Source: Micavibrio sp.
Lineage (GTDB): Bacteria; Pseudomonadota; Alphaproteobacteria; Micavibrionales; UBA2020
DNA: 64,000 nucleotides
Assembly (NCBI GenBank): GCA_028283745.1
Contig: JAPWJZ010000005.1
Span: forward strand, 1 to 64,000
Direction: 5' to 3'
The position numbers and the translations under genes are program-made. The notes under the pieces are model-generated. The model was not told the DNA's origin. It did not search any database and saw only the letters and a list, made by a program, of their open reading frames with translations. Shown here one piece after another: positions 47,401 to 55,296 of this stretch; positions within the stretch are counted from its first letter, which is position 1, and every line of letters starts with the position of its first letter.

Positions 47401-48096
47401 TTAAAGCTTCAGCGGCTTCGCTGCGACAGGTTGAACCTCGGTCAGCGTCGCAGCGCCTAAGGGCTTATCCGCTGCCGGCGCACTGAACTTTGAATTCGTC
47501 GCCAGCATGGGGGATTCCGCAATGCCGCTCGGCTTCACAAAGCCGGAGCCGAGGGACAGTATCTGGTTGTTCTTTTCCGCCTCGATGTGTCCGGCAGCAG
47601 TGGTGCGCACATCAATTTTAATGGCTTCCATGCGCTTGCCCGCGGAATGGTATTCAGCCTCGAAAGGTCTTTCGGGGGCATTGGCCAGTTCCATCGGCAC
47701 TGCAACGGGAATGCCGAAACTTTCCCGCAGGGTGGTGGCGGTGCCAATGCTGCAGGCTTCAAAGTAAAGCCCAGCCAGAATGATCTTGCCCGGGTTGATT
47801 TTGGATATGTCCTGCAAAAAGCCGGAATCCAGCCCTTTGCCATCGTTATTCGTGACCATGGCATCACCCTCGCGGAAGGCGGGGTTATTTTGCTTTTCAT
47901 TGTCGAGGTTAAAACCGTTGCCATTCATGTCGCTGGTCTTGGCATATGACCAGATGATGCCCTTTACGTGGGGGCGAATTTCCTCGACGAAATCGTTGAT
48001 TTTCTGGCGAAGAGCCACGTTATCAGGGTCGCGCGCATCCAAGTACTTATCCTGTACGTGGTTCAGCAGAACATATGTGCCGCGCGGATCAGTCAA
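47401..48096 (-). CDS. Isochorismatase-like hydrolase, catalytic Asp replaced
   Basis: A 231-residue protein with the alpha/beta layout of the isochorismatase-like cysteine hydrolases. The nucleophile region reads KIILAGLYFEACSIGTATTL, matching the family's GxxxxxCxxxTA block, and the Lys segment DGKGLDSGFLQDI is present. The first strand reads VLLNHVQDKY, where the family normally has the catalytic Asp (as in IDMQ); here it is Asn, so the usual Asp-Lys-Cys triad is incomplete. The last about 40 residues are Ala/Pro-rich and probably flexible. Substrate unknown; may be a non-catalytic relative. Confidence 0.7.
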   Translation of the reverse strand: MTDPRGTYVLLNHVQDKYLDARDPDNVALRQKINDFVEEIRPHVKGIIWSYAKTSDMNGNGFNLDNEKQNNPAFREGDAMVTNNDGKGLDSGFLQDISKINPGKIILAGLYFEACSIGTATTLRESFGIPVAVPMELANAPERPFEAEYHSAGKRMEAIKIDVRTTAAGHIEAEKNNQILSLGSGFVKPSGIAESPMLATNSKFSAPAADKPLGAATLTEVQPVAAKPLKL

Positions 48097-48165
48097 TTGT
48101 TTGCCCTTTGAGAGATAACAGTCACATTATAGCATAACGCGCGGATAAAGCATAAAACTTCTGTT

Positions 48166-48948
48166 TTATCTTGATAAATCAATCGCCTGTGCGTCCATCA
48201 GCACTGCTTTTGCGGCGGCGGTATAGCTGCCGTCTGCCTCATGGATGATAAAGCCGGATTTAAGCATCATCGGGCTATACCGCTCCTTGCGCGCTGTAAC
48301 AATGACCCGCTTGGCATCATCCCCCGTACGCGACATCAGCGGCTGCACTACAAGGCTGCCGAACCAGCGGCGGCCGACGAGCGCGGCGATAATATCATCC
48401 AGCCTGTCAGCACGGTGAATCATGATAAGCGCGCCACCGCTGGTCAGCTTGCGGTGCGCGTACTTCACCCAGTCGGTCAACGCTGCGCCGGAAGCATCTT
48501 CGCCATGCGACATCGCCTTGATTTTTTCAGGGGAGGGGGTATGCGTGCCCGCTTCCTGATACGGCGGGTTCATCATCACCGTATCAAAGGCGTTATCGGG
48601 TAAAAGTTTTTCGTGCAACAAATTGCCGGCAAAAAAAGAGCTGTGCTTTGCATCGTGGTTCAGCGCGGCATTGCGCGAGGCGATATTTACCAAGTCTTCC
48701 TGCGCATCAAGACCAGACAGGGAAATGCCATGCAGCGACATATCCGCCGCGCGCGCCAGCACGCACAATCCGGCAGAGCCCACACCGCAACCAACATCCA
48801 GCAGCTGCATGCCTTTTTTCAAAGGCACTGCGGCCGCGAGAAAAACGGTATCAATGGAGGCATGAAAGCCGATTTTTGGTTGCAGCAATTTTACACGGCC
48901 GTTCAGCAGCGTAGTGTCCATCAGCGCATCATATGTCAGGTCACTCAT
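48166..48948 (-). CDS. tRNA1(Val) (adenine-N6)-methyltransferase-like protein
   Basis: A 260-residue SAM-dependent methyltransferase. The SAM motif is LLDVGCGVGSAGLCVLA, and the N6-adenine signature NPPY is in TVMMNPPYQEAGTHTP. The N-terminal LLQPKIGFHASIDTVFLAA is typical of the TrmN6/YfiC group, which methylates A37 of tRNA-Val. Start ATG 48948 gives MSDLTYDAL and overlaps the DUF2007 gene by eight bases. Proximity to DUF2007 and polyprenyl synthase genes is a known alphaproteobacterial arrangement. Substrate not proven here. Confidence 0.88.
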   Translation of the reverse strand: MSDLTYDALMDTTLLNGRVKLLQPKIGFHASIDTVFLAAAVPLKKGMQLLDVGCGVGSAGLCVLARAADMSLHGISLSGLDAQEDLVNIASRNAALNHDAKHSSFFAGNLLHEKLLPDNAFDTVMMNPPYQEAGTHTPSPEKIKAMSHGEDASGAALTDWVKYAHRKLTSGGALIMIHRADRLDDIIAALVGRRWFGSLVVQPLMSRTGDDAKRVIVTARKERYSPMMLKSGFIIHEADGSYTAAAKAVLMDAQAIDLSR

Positions 48949-49171
48949 CGTCGCCCTCGATAAATCCGGCATCTACCAGAACGGCGAGGGCATCATCGGC
49001 GGCATCTTCCAATACCATAAACCGGCAGGCGCTCATATTATCACCTACAAAGCCGCCAATCATGGCATTCAGCTCCTCGCCGAAAACAAAAAAGGTGATA
49101 TTCGCGCTTTGAAACAACGATTTAACAAGCGCGATTTCCGCGATATCCTGAGTTCTGAAAACTTCTTGCAT
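48941..49171 (-). CDS. DUF2007-family protein
   Basis: A 76-residue small protein of the DUF2007 family (putative signal-transducing protein with a ferredoxin-like fold). It has the usual beginning MQEVFRTQDIAEIALVKSLF, then NITFFVFGEELNAM and a RFMVLEDAADDALAVL C-terminus. ATG 49171 matches the family start; the five residues upstream do not. It overlaps the methyltransferase start by eight bases, so both are coupled. Function unknown. Confidence 0.85.
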   Translation of the reverse strand: MQEVFRTQDIAEIALVKSLFQSANITFFVFGEELNAMIGGFVGDNMSACRFMVLEDAADDALAVLVDAGFIEGDDE

Positions 49172-49263
49172 AAACGGCTGGCACAACCCCTAACTTTTGC
49201 TATATGAATAGCAGCGCGGTTCAATGCCGCTGCGGCAATATAAACCACAATATACAGGCGATA

Positions 49264-50277
49264 ATGACTCTGTCAAAACCTGTCCAGAAGGCAGCCGGCG
49301 CAAACCCGCTGGACCGTCTCGCAAAAGCGCTCAAGCCGGACCTAGATGCCGTGAACGCGCTGATTTTGTCGCGCATGCAATCCGACATTCCGTTGATCCC
49401 CGAACTGGCAGGCCACCTGATCGCCGCCGGCGGCAAGCGCATTCGCCCCCTTATGACTTTGGCTTCCGCCGCATTGTTCGGTTACAAGGGCAACCGCCAC
49501 CACCGCCTGTCGGCTTGCGTTGAATTCATTCATACCGCAACGCTGCTGCACGACGACGTCGTTGATGAAAGCGACCAGCGCCGCGGCAAGGCTTCCGCCA
49601 ATGCGCTGTTCGGCAATGAAGCCGCTGTATTGGTCGGCGACTTCCTGTTCAGCCGTTCCTTCCAGCTGATGGTTGAAGACGGCTCGCTCGATGTTCTGCG
49701 CATCCTGTCCAATGCTTCCGCCGTGATCGCGGAAGGCGAGGTGCTGCAGCTGTCAACCGCCAATAACCTCGATACCACAATGGATGAATATATTCAGGTC
49801 ATCAGCGCCAAAACCGCCGAACTGTTTGCCGCCGCCTGCGAAGTTGGCGCAATCGTCGCGGAACGGGCGCCCGCCGAATGCGAAGCCATTCGCAACTACG
49901 GCATGTACCTTGGCATCGGCTTCCAGATTTCGGATGACGTGCTGGATTATTCCGCTTCCGAAGAACTGCTCGGCAAATCGCTGGGGGATGATTTCCGCGA
50001 AGGAAAAATGACGCTGCCCGTGCTGCTGGCGCTCGAAAAAGCCACCCCCGAAGAACGCGCCTTCTGGCAGCGCACGATGGGCGATGTAAATCAGCAGGAA
50101 GGCGACTTCAAGGAAGCTCTGCGCCTGTTCGAGCGTTACAATGCGCTTGGCCGCTCCATGGATATTGCGCGGGATTACGCTGCCAGGGGCCGAAAACTGC
50201 TGAATGACCTGCCGGCCAACGTCTTCCGCGACGATCTGTCAGACCTCATGACCTTCGCGGTCGAGCGCGAATACTGA
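49264..50277 (+). CDS. ispB: Polyprenyl diphosphate synthase
   Basis: A 337-residue trans-isoprenyl diphosphate synthase, probably octaprenyl or decaprenyl, making the ubiquinone side chain. Both aspartate-rich motifs are present: LLHDDVVDESDQRRG and GFQISDDVLDY. GGKRIRPLMTLAS is the substrate-binding region. I choose ATG 49264, giving MTLSKPVQKA; the in-frame start at 49204 would add 20 residues. Divergent from the DUF2007 gene. Chain length cannot be deduced exactly. The tRNA-Pro lies 120 bases downstream. Confidence 0.92.
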   Translation: MTLSKPVQKAAGANPLDRLAKALKPDLDAVNALILSRMQSDIPLIPELAGHLIAAGGKRIRPLMTLASAALFGYKGNRHHRLSACVEFIHTATLLHDDVVDESDQRRGKASANALFGNEAAVLVGDFLFSRSFQLMVEDGSLDVLRILSNASAVIAEGEVLQLSTANNLDTTMDEYIQVISAKTAELFAAACEVGAIVAERAPAECEAIRNYGMYLGIGFQISDDVLDYSASEELLGKSLGDDFREGKMTLPVLLALEKATPEERAFWQRTMGDVNQQEGDFKEALRLFERYNALGRSMDIARDYAARGRKLLNDLPANVFRDDLSDLMTFAVEREY

Positions 50278-50397
50278 TCACCCCAAAGCATTGAAATCGC
50301 TAGCGTATTTATAGATGGCGTTTTAATCCAGCGAATCCAATTGCATGCGCTGTTAAAATATGCGACATAAGCACTTCGATTTTGCTCCCGAAAAAGT

Positions 50398-50474
50398 CGG
50401 AATGTAGCTCAGCCTGGTAGAGTGCTTGCTTCGGGAGCAAGAGGCCCGGGGTTCGAATCCCCGCATTCCGACCA
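50398..50474 (+). tRNA. tRNA-Pro(CGG)
   Basis: Full cloverleaf: acceptor CGGAATG paired with CATTCCG, D arm with GCTCAGCCTGGTAGAG, anticodon arm CTTGC-TTCGGGA-GCAAG (anticodon CGG), T arm CGGGG-TTCGAAT-CCCCG, and encoded CCA. It reads proline CCG codons. Confidence 0.97.
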
Positions 50475-50501
50475 CTCTTTTTTTTCAAATATTCGCGATG
50501 C

Positions 50502-51455
50502 TTAGTAAGCGCTGGCAACATCCAGCCGCTTGATCGCGTCTGCGGGCAGTTTCAGCGAAACGGATTTCACCAAGTCTTCCAGCTGTTCAAGCTTTGTGGC
50601 GCTCGCAATAGGTGCGGTGATGCTAGGGCGGGCCATAAGCCATGCCAGCGACACCTGCGCGGGGTTGGATGACGTTTCCGCCGCCACTTCATCAAGCGCC
50701 TTCAAAATGCGGAAGCCGCGATCATTGAGATAATTCTGCCCGACCGAACCGCCGCGCGCGCTCTTGCCAAGGTCCGCTTCCGAACGGTACTTGCCGCTCA
50801 GGAATCCGCGGGCGAGGGAGTAATAGGGGATAACGCCAATGCCGTTTTTGACGCAGACAGGTTCCAGCGTCGTTTCGTAATCCGCGCGTTCATACAGGTT
50901 GTAATGCGGTTGCAGGCTTTGGTAGCTGTGCAGGCCCTTGGCCTTCGCGGCATCTACCGCACTTTGCAGCCTGTCGCCCCTGAAATTTGATGCGCCAATG
51001 GCGCGCACCTTGCCGGACTTGATAAGCTGTTCGTAGGCTTCAAGGCTTTCTTCCTGCGGCACGGTTTCATCATCGCGGTGCGACTGGTAAAGGTCGATAT
51101 AATCCGTCTGCAGTTTTTTCAGTGAACCTTCGACGGATTCAATAATGTACTTCTTCGCAAGTCCCTTACGTTCCGGCGAAAATTCATGGCCGACTTTTGT
51201 CGCCAGAATAACCTGCTGGCGCTTGCCGCCTTTATTGAGCCAGTTGCCGATGATCGTTTCAGACTCGCCGCCCTTGTTCCCCGGTATCCAGGCGGAATAA
51301 ATATCGGCGGTATCGATAAAGTTAAGGCCTGCGCCGGTGAAGCCATCCAGCATCTTGAAGGATTGCGCCTCGCCAATCGTCCAGCCAAAAACGTTGCCGC
51401 CAAAGCAGAGCGGAAAAACTTCTAAACCAGACTGCCCGAGTTGACGTTTTTGCAT
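50502..51455 (-). CDS. Aldo/keto reductase
   Basis: A 317-residue TIM-barrel NADPH-dependent oxidoreductase of the aldo/keto reductase family. It has the catalytic Asp-Tyr region NFIDTADIYSAWIPGNKG, Lys in LATKVGHEF, and DYIDLYQSHRDDETVPQEE (with His). The C-terminal cofactor loop is IGVIPYYSLARGFLSG. It resembles the YajO/YghZ-like group; the substrate is unknown. It is transcribed away from the tRNA and the metallophore-like leader at 51614. Confidence 0.9.
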   Translation of the reverse strand: MQKRQLGQSGLEVFPLCFGGNVFGWTIGEAQSFKMLDGFTGAGLNFIDTADIYSAWIPGNKGGESETIIGNWLNKGGKRQQVILATKVGHEFSPERKGLAKKYIIESVEGSLKKLQTDYIDLYQSHRDDETVPQEESLEAYEQLIKSGKVRAIGASNFRGDRLQSAVDAAKAKGLHSYQSLQPHYNLYERADYETTLEPVCVKNGIGVIPYYSLARGFLSGKYRSEADLGKSARGGSVGQNYLNDRGFRILKALDEVAAETSSNPAQVSLAWLMARPSITAPIASATKLEQLEDLVKSVSLKLPADAIKRLDVASAY

Positions 51456-51613
51456 CGCGAATCCCTCCGTTAAATAACCATCTGCCGCCTAATATGCGGC
51501 ATCGGGCAGGGCTGGCAAGCGGCATGGGCAAAAGAAACCAGACTAAAGCGGTTCTGTTATCCTGTGAATAACAATGCCAAGGTACTGTTACAAAACAACT
51601 TTTTAATTATTTT

Positions 51614-51642
51614 TTGACAAGGCACATTCTCTGCTTTACAAC
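51614..51642 (+). promoter_or_regulatory. Sigma-70-type promoter of the nicotianamine-synthase-like operon
   Basis: TTGACA at 51614-51619 and TACAAC at 51637-51642 are separated by 17 bases. The -35 is a perfect match and the -10 differs from TATAAT at two positions (A for T at 3, C for T at 6). It lies about 230 bases before the gene start at 51870. Confidence 0.6.
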
Positions 51643-51660
51643 TGAGAATGATTTGCAATA
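51643..51660 (+). promoter_or_regulatory. Fur-box-like operator
   Basis: TGAGAATGATTTGCAATA directly follows the -10 element, where a repressor would block initiation. It resembles known Fur-regulated sites of the form TGAGAATCATTTGCAAT, in direct or reverse orientation. The match is by eye; no score was computed. It suggests iron control of the operon. Confidence 0.55.
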
Positions 51661-51730
51661 TCACTGTAGCCAGCGCAAGCCGGCAAGCAAAATGAAATCA
51701 ATCAAGCTTCGTCGTGTAAGTGAAGATCCC

Positions 51731-51774
51731 CCTGCCATGTTCAACCACCGCTTTTGGGTGCTGAACATGGCAGG
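51731..51774 (+). promoter_or_regulatory. Long hairpin in the leader
   Basis: Perfect 13-base arms CCTGCCATGTTCA and TGAACATGGCAGG, extended inside by CACC/GGTG around a GCTTTT-type loop. No T-run follows, so it is not an ordinary terminator; the start codon lies about 96 bases further on. It may be an attenuator-like or stabilising structure in the leader RNA. Confidence 0.65.
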
Positions 51775-51869
51775 AGAGGGATAAAAAGGCACTTGTGGCC
51801 AATATTAATCTGGAAAATCATGCAGTTTTCTGAGACACTGTGTGGGTTCTAAAAAATGGTGGAGCTACT

Positions 51870-52682
51870 ATGACGTCTGATCTTCAACAACAGGCAGTCG
51901 ACGCGATCCGGCAAAGTTACGCACTGCTGTCGCGCGAACAAAATTTGTCGCCCGGCAATTCGGCGGTAACGTCCTCACTCACGCACCTTGTGCGCACCCT
52001 GACGCAGTGTCAGGCACCGGAACTTGCAAAGTTCCTGCTGTCCACGCCCGAACTCGCGCGGGAGCGCGAACAGCTGCCCATCCTCTGCGGCCTTGCCGAA
52101 TGCGAGATGGAAAAATTCTGGGCCCGCAAGCTAATTTCCAGCACGGCCTGCGACCTTGCAGATTTCTGGTACTTCCCCGAATATACCGAACTGTGCCGTG
52201 CGGAAATTGACCTCTTCAAGCAGCGCAGCTTCAGCCGCATTTCATTCCTCGGCTCCGGCGCATTGCCGCTCACTGCCTTCCTGATTGCGCAGCATTGCCC
52301 CGATACGCCGGTCGTCTGCGTGGATTACGACGTTGAAGCCTGCGAGCTTGCAAGCCAGCTGGGCCGTAAAATCGGCCTTAAAGACCGCGTGTCGGTCGAG
52401 CGCATGGACGCGCTGAAATACGAACCGGTTGAAAATGAACTGGTCATCTGCGCCAGCCTGCTGCAGGGCAGGGAGGAAATTTACCGCCGCCTTGACCATC
52501 ACGACTGCGCGCTCATCGTCCGCGATTCAGAAGGCCCGTACCAGTACCTGTACAAAGCCGCCGAATTGCCGAAAACGCACTTCCGCGAAATCTCCAAGAC
52601 CAAGGTAGACCCGCGCCGCATCAACACCAGCCGTTTCTTTATCCGCGACCTCGAGTTCACCGGCAATGACCAAGCAGCCTGA
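51870..52682 (+). CDS. Nicotianamine synthase-like protein (CntL-type)
   Basis: A 270-residue protein of the nicotianamine synthase family, which transfers the aminobutyrate part of S-adenosylmethionine to an amino acid or another aminobutyrate to make metal chelators (nicotianamine in plants, staphylopine and pseudopaline precursors in bacteria). The signature region is SFLGSGALPLTAFLIAQ-like (FLGSGALPLTAF, about residue 128), after ECEMEKFWARKL, and it ends INTSRFFIRDLE like the family. I choose ATG 51870, with GGAG seven bases upstream; the GTG at 51840 is out of range of a good site. The M20 peptidase gene begins 17 bases before its end. Substrate not proven. Confidence 0.85.
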   Translation: MTSDLQQQAVDAIRQSYALLSREQNLSPGNSAVTSSLTHLVRTLTQCQAPELAKFLLSTPELAREREQLPILCGLAECEMEKFWARKLISSTACDLADFWYFPEYTELCRAEIDLFKQRSFSRISFLGSGALPLTAFLIAQHCPDTPVVCVDYDVEACELASQLGRKIGLKDRVSVERMDALKYEPVENELVICASLLQGREEIYRRLDHHDCALIVRDSEGPYQYLYKAAELPKTHFREISKTKVDPRRINTSRFFIRDLEFTGNDQAA

Positions 52683-54048
52683 TTTACAAGACATCACCAT
52701 TAAACTGGCGCAGGACCTTGTCCGCGTGGCATCCGTCACGCCGATTGATTCCAAAGACCTGCCGCTGTCACGCCAGAGCCTTGACGTTGCCGCCGAAGCT
52801 GCAAAAAAAACCGGCGCCACAATTACCCGCCTTGATTTTGAAGGTGGCCACAAAAAGTGGGATTACAAGGTTGATAACCTGTATGCGGAATGGACCTTCG
52901 GCGAACCGAAAAAACATATCTGCTACATCGGCCACCTAGATGTTGTTCCGCCCGGCGACCTGAAACGCTGGACAGATGACCCGTTCAGCGGCCTGATCAA
53001 AGACGGCTATATGTACGGACGCGGCATTACCGACATGAAAGGCAGCGTTGCCGCCTTCATCGGTTCCGTCGAGGAATCGCTGGAAACCCTGAAGGCGCAA
53101 GGCGACATCAAAGTCAGTATGATTTTGACGACGGATGAAGAATGGGCCGCCGTGAACGGCACCAACAAAGTGCTGCAATGGCTGAAAGCAAAAGGCGTTG
53201 AGCCTGATGCGTTTATCGTCGGCGAGCCGTCATCGCAGGATAACCTTGGCAGCCATATTAAAATCGGCCGCCGCGGCAGCCTTGTCGGCACCTTCAATGT
53301 TGCGGGCGTGCAGGGCCATGCGGCCTATCAGGAATTGTTTGAAAACCCGAACCGCGCATTGTCATTGGCTGTATCCATCCTCAACAGCACGCAGTGGAAA
53401 GACGGCAACGCCAACTTCCCGAATACGAACTTTGAAGCGGTGGCTTTCAAGTCAGGCGATTTCAACGCCAGCGCCGTTATTCCGGGTTCCGCTGAAATGC
53501 TGTGGAACATCCGCTTCACGCCGTCGCAAACGCCGGATAGCCTTGAAAAATGGATCAAGGGCACGCTGGCCAATCCGCCCGAATGGGCCAAAGCGCACCC
53601 GGATTATCCGCTGCTGCAAAAAATTACCGTGACTGCGAATAAAGACACGGCATCCGTGCCGTATTACAGCGAACCCGGCGACCTTGCGCAGGCCGCAAAA
53701 GACGCTGTCAAAACCGTTCTCAATGAAACCGCGAAGCTGGATGGCAGCGGCGGCACTACCGATGGCCGGTTTGTCGCGCAAGTCTTCCCGAAGGCTGAAG
53801 TCATTGAACTGGGCCTGCCGGAACGCGGCGGCATTGTCTGCGGCTGCAAGGGCCATGATTACCTTTCCAAAGGCGGCATGCACCAGGTAGATGAACGCGC
53901 AACGCTGGAAGACCTTGTCAACCTGCGCCATATCTTCGCCGAGACTCTCAAGAATTACGACCTGTCGCACAAAGGAAGTAACGACAATGAGCACGCCACA
54001 AAACAGCCCGAAACAAAACGCGGTCCTGCGGCCCATAAACCCGGCTGA
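52666..54048 (+). CDS. M20 family peptidase/deacylase (DapE/ArgE-like)
   Basis: A 460-residue zinc-dependent hydrolase of the M20 family, similar to succinyl-diaminopimelate desuccinylase. Metal and catalytic residues are seen in CYIGHLDVVPPGD, GRGITDMKGSVAAFI, and LTTDEEWAAVNGT (Glu-Glu). The dimerisation/lid domain contains IGRRGSLVGTFNVAGVQGH. It is longer than DapE (about 375), with an extra C-terminal tail (KGSNDNEHATKQPETKRG) that is translated through the start of the next gene. It overlaps the NAS-like gene by 17 bases, implying the two act on one pathway. It could be dapE itself or a deacylase for a chelator; the data do not decide. Confidence 0.85.
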   Translation: MTKQPDLQDITIKLAQDLVRVASVTPIDSKDLPLSRQSLDVAAEAAKKTGATITRLDFEGGHKKWDYKVDNLYAEWTFGEPKKHICYIGHLDVVPPGDLKRWTDDPFSGLIKDGYMYGRGITDMKGSVAAFIGSVEESLETLKAQGDIKVSMILTTDEEWAAVNGTNKVLQWLKAKGVEPDAFIVGEPSSQDNLGSHIKIGRRGSLVGTFNVAGVQGHAAYQELFENPNRALSLAVSILNSTQWKDGNANFPNTNFEAVAFKSGDFNASAVIPGSAEMLWNIRFTPSQTPDSLEKWIKGTLANPPEWAKAHPDYPLLQKITVTANKDTASVPYYSEPGDLAQAAKDAVKTVLNETAKLDGSGGTTDGRFVAQVFPKAEVIELGLPERGGIVCGCKGHDYLSKGGMHQVDERATLEDLVNLRHIFAETLKNYDLSHKGSNDNEHATKQPETKRGPAAHKPG

Positions 54049-54493
54049 CGCAGACCAGCTGCGCCGTCTTCATGCGCATTCGCTGCAAAAAAACGCGGCA
54101 GGTTTCATCCAGAACGCAACATTCCACGGCGATATTTTTGCGCGCGCCGAAAAATACCAGAATGATAACGGCGCCATGCTGGGCTTGTTTGACGACAACG
54201 GCACGCTGCTCGGCTTCGGTGGCATCAAGCCGACGGAGAATGGGCGTGCGGAGCTTTGCAACCTGCACCTGCATCCGGATTATCAAGGGCAGGGGCTTGG
54301 CAAACAGATGGCGCTGGCGCTCATCGACGAAGCGAAAGACCTTGGCTATCACACCGTCGAGCTGCATGTGACGGTGTCTCAAGACAAAGCCATCGGCCTT
54401 TACAAACACCTCGGTTTTGTTGAAACCAAACGTCAGGTTTACGATGTTGAAGGTCAGAAATTCGATACAGTTTTTATGGAATTTTTACTTTAA
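53987..54493 (+). CDS. GNAT family acetyltransferase
   Basis: A 168-residue N-acetyltransferase with the acetyl-CoA loop LHPDYQGQGLGKQMALALI (QGQGLG) and VSQDKAIGLYKHLGFVET near the C-terminus. ATG 53987 has AAAGGAAG eight bases upstream, which lies inside the M20 gene's end, so they overlap by about 60 bases. Its stop overlaps the convergent thioesterase stop by four bases. Substrate unknown; position suggests action in the same pathway as the NAS-like enzyme. Confidence 0.88.
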   Translation: MSTPQNSPKQNAVLRPINPADADQLRRLHAHSLQKNAAGFIQNATFHGDIFARAEKYQNDNGAMLGLFDDNGTLLGFGGIKPTENGRAELCNLHLHPDYQGQGLGKQMALALIDEAKDLGYHTVELHVTVSQDKAIGLYKHLGFVETKRQVYDVEGQKFDTVFMEFLL

Positions 54494-54900
54494 GCCGCAA
54501 TGCCCACGGCATGCAGCCATTCCGGCGTTGGCATGACCAGCTTGCGGGCGTTCATATCCATCAGCCCCAGCGTCATGCGGGATTCAAAACACAGCTCGTT
54601 ATCGGCATTGAATATATCCTGCCGCAGAATACCAATTTTTTTCTCGTATGACAGCATCTGGCTTTCAATGGTGATGTCCTGGCGCAGCTTCAGTTCTTTC
54701 AGGAACTTGACGGTGAATTCCAGCACCACAGGACCAAGACGGGTTTCCTGTATAGCCTTCAGGCCGAAGCCGCGCGGCGTAATCAACTCCCAGCGGGCTT
54801 GTTCGAGGATTTGAAGGTACGTGGCGTTATTGACGTGACCGAACGTATCCAGATGAAATTCCTTGATGGTCATCGGGTAACGGAAGATTTCATGCGGCAT
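54490..54900 (-). CDS. Acyl-CoA thioesterase (4HBT-type)
   Basis: A 136-residue hotdog-fold protein. The catalytic Asp segment is FHLDTFGHVNNATYLQILEQ, typical of 4-hydroxybenzoyl-CoA-thioesterase-like enzymes. I place the start at ATG 54900, preceded by AAGGA; the longer open frame adds unrelated residues. It converges on the GNAT gene. The physiological acyl-CoA is unknown. Confidence 0.88.
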   Translation of the reverse strand: MPHEIFRYPMTIKEFHLDTFGHVNNATYLQILEQARWELITPRGFGLKAIQETRLGPVVLEFTVKFLKELKLRQDITIESQMLSYEKKIGILRQDIFNADNELCFESRMTLGLMDMNARKLVMPTPEWLHAVGIAA

Positions 54901-55296
54901 CTGGTGCGTCCTTGATAAGAAGATTACGATGCGCGGCGACAGCGTTGCGCTGCTGATCATAGAGCCACAAATGCAGCCTTGAGACAATTCGTTTGCGGCA
55001 CATGTGGCAAAACCTGTAAACTAAGCCTTAGCCGTTGTGATGTATCTGAATTGTAACGGCTTTCCTGATATATCCGTTATTTTCCATAATATACATTATC
55101 ACACAATTACGATAGGTTATTATCAGCGATGAAGCCTCTTAAATCCCCATCGCCTTTTTAGTTTCCGGCACCCCAAAATTCAATATTCGCCCAGGCCACC
55201 GCGCAGTCTATATATTGGCAGTCTATATTTCATGTCCGTTCCAACGTCCATGCGCCCCGCCACAAGTTCTTCAGCAGCCAGACCAAGATCGTTCCC
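54901..55296. other. Gene-free divergent region
   Basis: About 400 bases between the thioesterase and the EamA exporter. It is AT-rich at 55060-55110, with several TATAAT-like stretches. I see no gene and no convincing operator; the promoters for both flanking genes must lie here. Confidence 0.45.

Noticed and set aside
51731..51774. Hairpin considered as a terminator of an upstream small RNA
   Set aside because: No T-run follows the stem on either strand, and the promoter and NAS-like gene flank it in one direction, so a leader structure is more likely.
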